Source of the DNA: Tetradesmus obliquus
Taxonomy: Eukaryota; Chlorophyta; Chlorophyceae; Sphaeropleales; Scenedesmaceae
Reading direction: 5' to 3'
DNA length: 64,000 nt
Assembly (NCBI GenBank): GCA_030272155.1
Contig: CP126203.1
Span: 4,656,501 to 4,720,500 of the forward strand
Shown one piece after another: positions 10,519-21,454 of the stretch; position 1 is the stretch's first letter; each line of letters begins with the position of its first letter. The translations under genes and the position numbers were made by a program. The notes beneath the pieces were generated by a model. It made no database searches. It saw nothing but the letters and a program-made list of their open reading frames with translations, and had not been told where the DNA came from.

Positions 10519-13141
10519 TGCATGGTGTGCAACTGGACATGCCATGTGGCATGTCCAGTGTGAGACTGGACATGGCCATGTCCAGCATGCTGCTGGACAT
10601 CGAGTAGGTGACTGGACACGATACTGGACACGGCAATTGGACTTTCATAAACTGCCTACTACCGTTATATCAAACGTATTTGATGCAGTAAACAAGTGTT
10701 CGCGGCAGGACAGCAATGTCGAGGTGCTTGGGTTGGCGCCCTCGACCCCCTGGTACCAAGTCACTGCAACTGCAACTGCCAAGTGGGCAAGTGACCCATG
10801 GGCTGTAACACAATCAGCATGTAGCTGCTGCAATACAAACAGAATCTGGCAGCTGCTGCAATCACAACAACATCAACAGCACGCAGCTGCTGCATGACAG
10901 CAAAGGCACCCAGCTGCTGCAATCACAACATAAGCAGTGAGGACACCACGCGGAACAGCTGCCAAGAACTGCATTGACAAGATTGCGTCTCTACCACTTG
11001 TACAGATGATGCCTATGCCAACTGCATTCACTGTGCATCCTGTTGCAGGCAGCGCCAGCACAACAATGCACCAGCTGCCACTACCGCTGCATGCCACCAT
11101 CTGCCAACGAAAACATACAAGTTCCAGCAGCTGCTGATCGCGCACTGGTGTCTCCATAGCCGGCATCAACTGCGAGTTGGCAGGCTGCCACTGCCTGCAT
11201 TGATCACAAGTGTAGCGGTTGTTTCAAAGAACACCCCTGCAGCAGTGCAGCAGAAACAGAGCAGATGCACTTAGATTTGCATGCTGCAGCGTAGGATGTG
11301 GCACTTGTTGAGGTTGGCGTTATCTCAAGCAAGGTCTGGGCCAACCGGCGTTTGCGCGTTGATTGGCGCCCGCCACGCACCACTACATGCAACACTACAG
11401 AGCAGCAGCATCTGCGCCAACATAATCGCTGCCACTGAATCGCACATATGAGGCAGACTGCTTGCAATGCCACACCGCTCAAGCTCACCAGGAAGTGCAT
11501 CAGCCATGCCACGCTGCCGGAAAGTCGGCCCCTGTGTCTCTATAGGGAAGGTCTGCGCACCAACAGAGGTCTCATGTCAATATATCATCAAGGTGGTCTC
11601 CAAGCAGGCTGTCTGCTGCTGCATTAGATACAGTGGCGCCATGCTGACTGCAATCAAGTAGGACCCATGCACGCAGGAAGTAAAAGCTGGATGGGTGGCG
11701 CGCACACCACATGGAGGGCATTGCGAGCAAGTATGGTGTGTGTGAAGTGCGTCGCAAGCACGTTCCACATTATGCAACTGCTGGCCTGCTGGGCATGCTG
11801 TCTGCTGCGTGCGTATGTTCATGCACGCGTTGCCAAGAATGATCACGACAAGCCCTGCAGCAAGCGGCATGCTCTTGATTGGGAGAGCTGTCACTTCACA
11901 GCAGCAGCAGCAGTAGCAGCAGCTGTAACCTGCTACCTGTTAGGTTTCGTTATTCCGACCTACCTGTGATGCTGGGAGACGGGCAGCTGACAGGAGCCTG
12001 CACACAGCAGCAGCAGCAACGCAGGTGACACACAACTGCACCTGTGGACAACCTGCATGCACCCAGCCTCTACAGCTGACATAGCCACGGCTGATGCTGC
12101 TATACCTGAAACTGATCTTGATCTGGTGATGGTGTGATCATTCCTGCGACAGTACTGCTGCACTGCTGCAACTGTAGCTGCCGCTGCTGCTGCTGTGAGC
12201 TGGGCGCCCTAGCAGCTGCAGGGCTGGGTGCTGTCGTTTCAGCCGCTGCTGATCTGGGTGAGAGTCGCTCACCATGTCATCAAAGTATCAAGATAAGCAG
12301 TAGCAGCTCCATGCGCTTTCTACAGCATTGAATTCCTGCAGGATCAACATTGCAGCTGCATAGTGCTTCAAGGACTGCTGCTGCTCAATGAGCAGGCGTC
12401 TGCAGCCTCACAAACGCCCAACAACCGCATTAATCTGTTGTCATTCATTAACGCTTTCAGCAATGGTCTCTGCCAGTGGACACGAGCTTGCAGTCTGTTT
12501 CAGCCCCGTGCACCATATGCAACGCAGCAGCAGTGCGCGACACAGGTGCGATCGCTGTAATGCTTCAGCAGTAATCATAATGATCCTTGTTTGCAGCTGT
12601 TTGCTTACCAGTAGACGTACAGTTCACGAGCGTATGCCATCTGGCCATTTTGTATTTTAACAAGTGACACACCTTGCAGCAGCGCGCAATGGGGCTATAC
12701 GGGCCACTAAACTTACTGTACCAGAAATAGACGATGTGTTTGGAAAGGCTGCTGCTTCGGCAGCGGGGAAAAGTGGTGCAATGCTGTAGTGACATGCTGA
12801 TCTTCGCCTTGAGGCGCTGTCGTGCCATAAGACACCATAAATGCTGCTTTATATGATGCTTCTTTACTCTATCGCACGCTTTTGCGTGAATATCAAGCCG
12901 GTGTTGACGTGATATCGACAAACCCTACAGCAAGCCCATGGGCTGGCCAGCTGACGTGCTGGCTGTTCAGCGACACAGTATAAGCGGCATACATGCAACA
13001 ACACCTACTTGCGGCGTTTCAGCCGGGTATCGTGCCGTACAACGCATCAGCAGCAGCACATGTCCAGTTGCAGGCAGACTGCCAGTCCAGTGGACCTGCA
13101 ACTGGACATGCAAACCCACCAACTGGACACGATTTGGTGCC

Positions 13142-13188
13142 ACTGGACATGCCTGGACATGCAGCTGGACATCTCGGTGACCATAGTG
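13142..13188 (-). repeat. CACTA copy 1, right terminal inverted repeat
   Basis: Reverse complement of 10472-10518, followed by the CTG target duplication. Confidence 0.95.
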
Positions 13189-14264
13189 CTGGCATGGTCA
13201 TGGAGAACCACTCTGTGCAGCCTGGCTGCACGTTATAGCCTGACGCTGCTGCGCAGCAATCGACGGTGGCCGGTGGGGTGTCGAAGCGTGCAAATTCAGT
13301 GAACGTCCAGTCTGTGCTGACGTTCTTGCTTTTGCCGCGTGATGGTGCGTCTGCTGGGTTGTTTTCGCCTTTGATGTGCAGTGCTTTTAATTCAAAGCCG
13401 TATTCTACACCCAGCAGTGCGATATCGTGTTTCCAGTTTTCCAGGCAGACTGCCAGAGCTTGCAGCTCAAGGGTGCCGATATCGGCACATGTGCTCGTTA
13501 CGTGCGTGAGAAGGCCACATTACAGAGTAGACCTCATCCTTGAACACGCCCCCTGCGCCGTATTTGATGCTGGCGTCTGTATATATGTGTGTTGGAAAGT
13601 CTGCTGGGTCGATGTTTACTTCTTTTCGGCCCAGCATGTGCTTGCGCACTCCCAGCCACGTGTTATCGTTACTGCCCAGGACGCGTTCCCAGAACGCCAG
13701 GTCAGCCCACACCCCGTCTGTCAGGGTGACACGAGGGGATGGCCCGGTTATGGGATATAATTCATCGAGCATTTCCTGCACGAACAGGTATCCCCAGCGG
13801 CACACCTTGCACGTGTACAGCAGCTTGCCCACCAGGGACTCGACTGCTTTGCGAGGGGCGGACTGGGCACCGCGGTGCGTGTTCATGAAGGTGGTTAGCT
13901 CTTCTGTGTATTTTTGGCGTTTGTTATCAGGCCAGCGCAGCTCATGGTTCTTGGCATCGATTATGATGCCCAGAGCTTCGATGCTGGTGAGTGCCTGATC
14001 TTTGCGAGTATCTTTTTCAGGGTTAAATAATAACCAGCCCCAGCTGTGCTGCTTCTTCGTCCATTGCATCGAATGCCTTGACCATGTCAGCGTGTGAGTC
14101 TGCGATTACGATGTAATCGTCCACGTAGACGAAGACCACGACTTTGATGCCATGTGTTTTGAAGATGCGATTAAATATTTCAGCCGAGGCGTTGCTGACT
14201 TCACAGAAGAAGGCAGGGCTCTGTTTTGTACCTTGCGGGAGCACCACCCAGCTGCAGCGCAGCG
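13189..14264 (-). pseudogene. RT motifs B-C and RNase H, middle segment (family A)
   Basis: This lies between the two CACTA insertions. From 14264 downward the minus strand reads WVVLPQGTKQSPAFF (RT motif B region) and VVVFVYVDDYIVIAD, where YVDD is the catalytic motif C. After a frameshift near 14030-14070, the connection domain and RNase H follow. RNase H shows HIYTDASIKYGAGG (first catalytic Asp) and, in another frame near 13300-13350, IKGENNPADAPSRG, the typical C-terminal RNase H signature. Together with the pieces at 16962-17686 and 10136-10471 it makes one RT/RNase H gene. Besides the two insertions it has at least two frameshifts, so it is a pseudogene. Confidence 0.85.
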
Positions 14265-14311
14265 CACTATGGTCACCGAGATGTCCAGCTGCATGTCCAG
14301 ACATGTCCAGT
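14265..14311 (+). repeat. CACTA copy 2, left terminal inverted repeat
   Basis: One mismatch (agacatg for aggcatg) against the copy 1 repeat. Confidence 0.93.
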
Positions 14312-16914
14312 TGCATGGTGTGCAACTGGACATGCCATGTGGCATGTCCAGTGTGAGACTGGACATGGCCATGTCCAGCATGCTGCTGGACATCGAGTAG
14401 GTGACTGGACACGATGCTGGACACGGCAATTGGACTTTCATAAACTGCCTATTACCGTTATAACAAACGTATTTGATGCAGTAAACAAGTGTTCGCGGCA
14501 GGACAGCAATGTCGAGGTGCTTGGGTTGGCGCCCTCGACCCCCTGGTACCAAGTCACTGCAGCTGCAACTGCCAAGTGGGCAAGTGACCGATGGGCTGTA
14601 ACACAATCAGCATGTAGCTGCTGCAATACAAACAGAATCTGGCAGCTGCTGCAATCACAACAACATCAACAGCACGCAGCTGCTGCATGACAGCAAAGGC
14701 ACCCAGCTGCTGCAATCACAACATAAGCAGTGAGGACACCACGCGGAACACCTGCCAAGAACTGCATTGACAAGATTGCGTCTCTACCACTTGTACAGAT
14801 GATGCCTATGCCAACTGCATTCACTGTGCATCCTGTTGCAGGCAGCGCCAGCACAGCAATGCACCAGCTGCCACCACCGCTGCATGCCACCATCTGCCAA
14901 CGAAAACATACAAGTTCCAGCAGCTGCTGATTGCGCACTGGTGTCTGCGTAGCCGGCATCAACTGCGAGTTGGCAGGCTGCCACTGCCTGCATTGATCAC
15001 AAGTGTAGCGGTTGTTTCAAAGAACACCCCTGCAGCAGTGCAGCAGAAACAGAGCAGCTGCACTTACATTTGCATGCTGCAGCGTAGGATGTGGCACTTG
15101 TTGAGGTTGGCGTTATCTCAATCAAGGTCTGGGCCAACCGGCGTTTGCGCGTTGATTGGCGCCCGCCACGCACCACTACATGCAACACTACAGAGCAGCA
15201 GCATCTGCGCCAACATAATTGCTGCCACTGAATCGCACATATGAGGCAGACTGCTTGCAATGCCACACCGCTCAAGCTCACCAGGAAGTGCATCAGCCAT
15301 GCCACGCTGCCGGAAAGTCGGCCCCTGTGTCTCTATAGGGAAGGTCTGCGCACCAACAGAGGTCTCATGTCAATATATCACAATGGTGGTCTCCAAGCAG
15401 GCTGTCTGCTGCTGCATTAGATACAGTGGCGCCATGCTGACTGCAATCAAGTAGGACCCATGCACGCAGGAAGTAAAAGCTGGATGGGTGGCAGGCACAC
15501 CACATGGAGGGCATTACGAGCAAGTATGGTGTGTGTGAAGTGCGTCGCAAGCACGTTCCACATTATGCAACTGCTGGCCTGCTGGGCATGCTGTCTGCTG
15601 CGTGCGTATGTTCATGCATGCTCTTGATTGGGAGAGCTGTCACTTCACAGCAGCAGCAGCAGCAGTAGCAGCAGCTGTAACCTGCTACCTGTTAGGTTCT
15701 AACGTTTTTCGTTATTCTGACCTACCTGTGATGCTGGGAGACGGGCAGCTGACAGGAGCCTGCACACAGCAGCAGCAGCAGCAACGCAGGTGACACACAA
15801 CTGCACCTGTGGACAACCTGCATGCACCCAGCCTCTACAGCTGACATAGCACGGCTGATGCTGCTGCACTGCTGCAACTGATCTTGATCTGGTAATGGTG
15901 TGATCATTCCTGCGACAGTACTGCTGCACTGCTGCAACTGTAGCTGCTGCTGCTGCTGCTGTGAGCTGGGCGCCCTAGCAGCTGCAGGGCTGGGTGCTGT
16001 CGTTTCAGCCGCTGCTGATCTGGGTAAGAGTCGCTCACCATGTCATCAAAGTTTCAAGATAAGCGGTAGCAGCTCCATGCGCTTTCTACAGCATTGAAAT
16101 CCTGCAGGATCAACCTTGCAACTGCATAGTGCTTCAAGGACTGCTGCTGCTCAATGAGCAGGCGTCTGCAGCCTCACAAACGCCCAGTAACCGCATTGAT
16201 CTGTTGTCATTCATTACGCTTTCAGCGATGGTCTCTGCCAGTGGACACGAGCTTGCAGTCTGTTTCAGCCCCGTGCACCATATGCAACGCAGCAGCAGTG
16301 CGCGACACAGGTGCGATCGCTGTAATGCTTCAGCAGTAATCATATTGATCATCGTTTGCAGCTGTTTGCTTACCAGTAGACGAACAGTTCACGAGCGTAT
16401 GCCAACTGACCATTTTGTATCAGTGTATTTTAACAAGTGACACACCTTGCAGCAGCGCGCAATGGGGCTATACGGGCCACTAAACTTACTGTAATAGAAC
16501 TAAACGATGTGTTTGGAAAAGCTGCTGCTTCGGCAGCGGGTGAAAGTCGTGCAATGCTGTAGTGACATGCTGATCTTCGCCTTGAGGCGCTGTCGTGCCA
16601 TAAGACACCATAAATGCTGCTTTATATGATGATTATTTGCTCTATCGCACGCTTTGGCGTGAATTTTAAGCCGGTGTTGACGTGATATCGACAAACCCTA
16701 CAGCAAGCCCATGGGCTGGCCAGCTGACGTGCTGGCTGTTCAGCGACACAGTATAAGCGGCATACATGCAACAACACCTACTTGCGGCGTTTTAGCCGGG
16801 TATCGTGCCGTACAACGCATCAGCAGCAGCACATGTCCAGTTGCAGGCAGACTGCCAGTCCAGTGGACCTGCAACTGGACATGCAAACCCACCAACTGGA
16901 CACGATTTGGTGCC

Positions 16915-16961
16915 ACTGGACATGCCTGGACATGCAGCTGGACATCTCGGTGACCATAGTG
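16915..16961 (-). repeat. CACTA copy 2, right terminal inverted repeat
   Basis: Identical to the right repeat of copy 1; the next bases (atagcg) do not match the left flank (gcagcg) as a 3-bp duplication. Confidence 0.93.
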
Positions 16962-17686
16962 ATAGCGAGCGATTCGCTGGGTGATGGGGTGCCTGAAGCC
17001 CATGTAACGACGGGCTTCAGGAGCTAGGATCAAGTGAAAGAAACCTTTTAACAGGTCCCTTTTTCTTAGCACACTGTGCGGTTTCACGTGCTTAAAGATG
17101 GTCTCGACTGTGGGCAGCGTGCATGGCAGTGACTGCATGCATGCATGCAAACGACTGCGCAGTCGTTTATGCCTGGCAGTGACGGATCCACTAGCATGCG
17201 CACGCTTCCTGAAGGCTTTACACGAGCTCCTAGAGGAATGATGTTGTGCACAAAGCTGGTTAGTGGTCCGTGCAGTTTGCTGTCGTAGTATTCGATCATG
17301 CCCATGTTTGCTGCCTCGTCCAGCTGCTGACCCAGCTGACGTGAATGAATCAAGGCAGATTTATGGTTGGGCATGTCAGAGGCTGCAGGAGGCCCATTGG
17401 TGGAGTCCCAGACCCAAGACACTTGCCCCATGGCGCCCTTCGGGCAGAGGTCCCAGTGCTTGTACCTAGACGAGTTCAGCACCATGCTGCCTTTGACCCA
17501 AAGTCCTGAAGTATTAGTTACTTCTGAAGCAGACTCCAGCCTAAGCGAATACTGTTCGTTAGCACACACTGCCAGCCCGTCTGTACTGTCCATGCTGCAG
17601 GCATCCACAACAGACCCTTCCGAAGCCAAAAGGCTTTTCTTATAAAACAATTCCTCCCCCATTGCGAGCCGACCTGCAGTCCGCAC
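16962..17686 (-). pseudogene. Reverse transcriptase, N-terminal segment (family A)
   Basis: This holds the RT fingers and motif A. The frame from 17686 shows LTSFVHNIIPLGARVK and SVRMLVDPSLPGIND, the conserved template-grip region. A second frame (to 16962) shows LPCTLPTVETIFKHV and then KRDLLKGFFHLILAPEARRY, where the Asp of RDLLKGFFH is the first catalytic aspartate; MGFRHPIT follows and is then cut by CACTA copy 2. The frame change between the two parts coincides with a short insertion carrying a 20-bp perfect palindrome (17149-17168) and a tgcatgca run. The start of the gene is unclear; the sequence remains coding-like up to about 17760. Confidence 0.85.
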
Positions 17687-17762
17687 ATGAACGCGGAGTC
17701 ATACGAGTGACTGGTCAGCACACACTCGACAAAGGCTGGAAAACCAACAGAACCAAAATCGC

Positions 17763-19484
17763 TCACTGTATATGAAGCTGGAGTTTACTTCTGCTTCTTC
17801 TGCTGCTGCTTGCCCCAGCTGCCCTTGCCCTTGCTGCTGCTGCCGTTTGCGAGGGCTGCCTTGAAAGCCGGGCAGCCCTGCATGTTGTGGTCAGCAGAGC
17901 TGCAGTAGGCGCAGCGAGCCACCGAAGAGGACCCCTTGGAGGCTTTGGCCTTCTTGCCCTTGCGCGCGGGGGTCTCGTCATCGCTGGAGGCTCGAGCCTG
18001 AGCTGCCCGCGGCCTTGTCGGTGGCTGCTGGCAGCTTGGAGCCCAGGATGTCGTTGAAGATGCCCGCATAGTCCTTGTTGGCTGCGAGCTGGGCCACGGT
18101 GGTCCACGACTACTCGCCGATGCCCATGCCAGCCACAAAGGCGCCCTTGCGCTGGAATGTCTCGCGAGCTCGCGAGAAGGCTCGAGCCTTCTCGAACAGT
18201 GGAAGCCAATGGCGTCCACCACGTGCAGGAACTCGGTCAGCTCACGCTCGAGGCTCTGTAATGCCTGGAACATGTGAAATGCTTTCTCGAGCTCGCCCCG
18301 CTTGCGGTAGAGCTCGACACTGGCAGCGATGTTGCGCAGGCTCTTGGCACTGTGGGTCACAAAGTCGGCCTAGGCCGACCAAGGCCTTGGTGGCACGGGT
18401 GCGCTTGCGGGACTGGTGCTGCTGCAGCAGGGTCTCGAGGTCCACCATCAGAGACTCAGGCGTGGTGTCTGGTGTGATCTTGCCGGCCACCTGCTCGAAG
18501 GCCGCAGTCAGGCCAGACCTGACTGCGTCCTCGTTCAGCTGGGGCTTCACCAGCAGCTCGGAGCAGCCACGAATCTTGCTGGGGCTGTCGTTGGCACCCT
18601 TGCCACGACTGATGAGCCCCAGCTCGTGGCTGGTCTTTTGCTGAATGGCATAGCCGCGCTTGGAGAGCTCCACATATGCCTGCACCTGAACACATGCGGC
18701 CGTGAACTGCTCGATCGAGGGACCGAGCTCGGCACGCTGCTCAGGAGACAGGTCAGCGGTGAATGTGCCCAGCGTTGTTGCTGCCACATCACGCATTCTC
18801 CTGATGAATGGGTCCTCGATGATGGCTCCCAGCAGTGCCACATCGGCGTCTGCAACCCGCCTACGGCCCTTCGGGCTCCCCGCAGGAGCACCCTTGGGTG
18901 CGCCTGTGGGTGCGGGAGGCATGGCCTCGGCAGCTGCTGGGGCTGCCGCTGCTGCTGCACCTGCACTTGCTGCGAGGTCGGCCTCATCCACCTCCATGGG
19001 GTCCTTCTTGTCTGCCTCACCTGCGGGCAGGGGGCAGGGTGGTCGTGGGGGCAAGAGCGACCTGATGGGTCCGCGATTGTCAGTAAGGGAAGAACGTTTT
19101 CGAGCAACTAGCATAGTGCGCGAGCTTCCATAAGCCAGATCTTAATTGTGAAAGTCTGTTGATCTCTGTATGATGGGACTGTGGTGAAGAAGGCGTTCTG
19201 CTGAGAAGCAAATCTCGGCTGCCAGCTGGCCAAGGCTTTGCTGCATTGCATGACGGCGCATTGCCGTTCTGGCACATGATTAACTATATTGAGCCAGCGA
19301 AACATGCGTGCTAGCTGATTGCCGTGGTCTGATTTTGGCGGCAACTATAGCGTATCGGCCACCTGGGGGGTGTCAGAGGACACTGCCAACTTTTCTCGGC
19401 GTCGGAGGCCTTCTTCTTCAGCTCCTCCATCTCAGCCTTGAGCTTGTCGTTCTCGGCGATGAGCTCATTCTTGGTCGGAGCCAT
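17763..19484 (-). pseudogene. Gag-like protein with CCHC knuckle (family A)
   Basis: This is the nucleocapsid-like protein of family A. An ATG at 19484 begins MAPTKNELIAENDKLKAEME, a coiled coil. A long frame (to 18242) follows, with an Ala/Pro-rich segment and a helical region (FIRRMRDVAATTLGTF, VQAYVELSKRGYAIQQ). After further frame changes near 18370 and 18200, the end (17763-17930) is basic and carries a zinc knuckle CAYCSSADHNMQGC (C-x2-C-x4-H-x4-C) at 17873-17913. In the third frame FQRKGAFVAGMGIGE runs into an in-frame stop before TVAQLAANKDYAGIF. At least three frameshifts and one stop make it a pseudogene. Confidence 0.75.
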
Positions 19485-19542
19485 GAGGAAGGTCAGCGCT
19501 AGCACGAGCGACTTGGCGAAGCTGAAGAGAGGCATTGTCACA

Positions 19543-19792
19543 AAAATCAAGCAAAGGCTTGAGAAGTAGCTGCAACAAAACGTTTGATCGAGCTAGGTGG
19601 CTGCTGTGAGGCTAGCTCGGATATTTATCCTGCCAGCTCGTAGTGGAAGACCAATCGGTATAACGAGAGATCATGTCGCTGATATTCGCTATTCTCTCGT
19701 TATATTTCTTTTATCCTGTATTCTTTGCCCAATGTGCGCGTTTTGTTCAAATCCTGCAGATTGGGAAACTACTGTTTCTCAATCTTTGCCAT
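19543..19792 (-). repeat. A1 terminal repeat of family A
   Basis: About 250 bp, nearly identical to the A part of each unit in the 5086-8751 array but without any B part. It is the 5' end of the element and ends at tttgccatt, after which the sequence becomes unrelated (aacaacatc). It differs from array copies by small deletions near 19560 and 19625. Confidence 0.9.
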
Positions 19793-21440
19793 TAACAACA
19801 TCATGCTGTAACAATGATTGTTACGTCAACATGCCTTGTGTCTCTCCTTAGCCCTAGGGCCGGACCGCCGCAGGTGGGACCAGCTGCCACAACACAGCAA
19901 CCAGCTGCTGCTGCAACAGTGGCCACCATGCCCGTGCATGCAGCTGCGCAGCCCTGACGTTGCATCCGTCAGCTGCGCAACACAACATCTTAAAACAAAC
20001 AGCTAACGCTGAACTTGCCCTGACTTGAGGCAGACACTATCTGCACTGGCGACGCTGCAAAGAATCACTAGGCTGGCACAGCAAAATATTTTGCAGGTGA
20101 CATATTCCACAAGCAGCACAGCGACAACCAGGCAACAACCTGCTGCAGCTGCAATGCCGACCCTCCTGGCACACTGGAACACAGAAACGCGCGGCCGCCA
20201 ACTTGCACGTGTGTGGGCGCCGTACCACCAGCGGCGCAAGCACAGTCGCAGTAGGTGCGACAAACATCACATGACACATGCTCCATTGGGGAGCGGGGCC
20301 GATGGCGTTGATGCTATGGCTTGAAAGTAACATGATGATGGTGATGACACTGCAATACTTCACAGCAAATACAAATACAACATCCTAACAACCTTTAAAC
20401 GGTACAACCACGATACCTGGGGCTGCACTAAGCCAGGCAGGGTCTCTCCATGACGAGCGCCGCCTTGATGCTGGTGCAGCCAAATACAAAAAATGCTGCA
20501 CAACCTGGCGCTTAGCACGCCCGCACCAGCAGCAGCGCAAGTTCATCAGCATACACCAACATGATATTAGATGCGACGCTTTCGCCGCAACCTGTGATTT
20601 GATGCTCGACTGCTTACATGCAAAGTACCATCACACTGCCAACAACCGACATAGCATACCTGCCCCGCTTGGGCAGAACCAGTGAACCTGGTGACAGAAA
20701 GCCCCACTGCCGCGAGCTGCCGTTGCACTAAACACCCAAACTCATGCCAGCGGCATTGTGCATGCACGGCGCACACCTGACGCGCTCCCCCAGACACCAG
20801 CTCATGCAAACCGAGCCGATACAACACGCCAGCTTCGCACAATGACGACGCACCAGACAAATCGCAGCACTGTGCCGATCACCTTGAATAACGCCGCCAC
20901 AATCAGCATTACTATTGAACAGCTGGGCGGCACTTGCTGCTTGTGTCAGAGGTACTCAAACAGCTTGTCCATTGAGCTGTGCAGAGACACGCCCATCCCA
21001 GCAGCACCATCTGGACCGGCGAACTTCACCGCAACAGCGGCGAGAGCCATCCAGATCAGGCAAGCCAGCACGGCGACCAAGCCAGCATACCGGTATCCTG
21101 CGCAGCGACACATCATCAGGCATTACTCCAGATGGCGCTTGCTACCGTGATCAGCAAGCAGCCACTGCAAGTCGGGCTCAGCGCATGCTCCTGCAGTCAA
21201 GCAGCGGGGCCATGCTTCAGCCGCCCAGCACTGTGCGCCTGGCCAAATAGAGCGCAGCGCAGTCGGCTGCTTGTCGCGTGCTGCGGCTGCAAGGGGAGCT
21301 AAGGAATTCTCGCAGAGACAAGTGCATGCTTGCGCGCATGCTTGAGCGTGAAGGAGGGGTTGAACTCATGCCATCGCATTGGTCCCTAGCCAGCATGGCA
21401 AACAAGTTGTTCTGAACCAGCCAGAAATGCAGACCACTCA
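19793..21440. other. No recognisable gene
   Basis: Several ORFs of 60-130 codons on both strands, none with a family motif or a convincing splice structure. The first bases are the right flank of family A. A plus-strand frame at 20842-21150 (starting TMTTHQTNRSTVPITL) looks less random than its neighbours, but I cannot assign it. Confidence 0.35.
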
Positions 21441-21454
21441 CCTGTGTACTTGCC

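Larger units (their letters stand above)
10472..13188. mobile_element. Non-autonomous CACTA (EnSpm) transposon, copy 1
   Basis: The 2717-bp element starts CACTATGGTCACCGAG and ends with the reverse complement, with perfect 47-bp terminal inverted repeats. Subterminal regions (to ~10640 and from ~13055) are packed with the motif TGTCCAG/CTGGACA in both orientations. It is flanked by CTG at 10469-10471 and 13189-13191, a 3-bp target-site duplication. CACTA ends, 3-bp duplications and subterminal repeats together define the CACTA superfamily. No ORF inside resembles a transposase, so it must depend on an enzyme from elsewhere. It interrupts the family A RT/RNase H gene. Confidence 0.9.
14265..16961. 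mobile_element. Non-autonomous CACTA (EnSpm) transposon, copy 2
   Basis: The 2697-bp element is nearly identical along its length to copy 1 and in the same orientation. The termini are CACTATGG/CCATAGTG with 47-bp inverted repeats that differ at one base. Relative to copy 1 it lacks about 45 bp near 15615 (copy 1, 11830-11875), a deletion between short gcatgc-like repeats. The flanking triplets (GCG left, ATA right) do not match, so the target duplication is lost or the flanks were rearranged. It sits between RT motif A and motif B of the family A element. No transposase ORF is recognisable. Confidence 0.88.
5086..19792 (-). mobile_element. YR retrotransposon family A (PAT/Kangaroo-like), decayed and nested
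   Basis: Read on the minus strand, the element is: A1 terminal repeat (19543-19792), gag (to about 17763), reverse transcriptase/RNase H with a methyltransferase-like tail (17686-10136), tyrosine recombinase (10113-8790), then B1, A2, spacer and B2 repeats (8751-5086). An outer A repeat whose partner lies downstream between B repeats is the split-direct-repeat plan known for PAT-like YR retrotransposons, which integrate by recombinase rather than integrase. Two CACTA transposons interrupt the RT/RNase H gene. The coding regions carry frameshifts and stops, so this copy is dead. Both outer junctions share only catt with the flanks, with no target-site duplication. Confidence 0.85.

Noticed and set aside
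10472..10640. Short regular repeats resembling a CRISPR array
   Set aside because: Motifs occur in both orientations without uniform spacers, sit at transposon ends, and the genome is eukaryotic.
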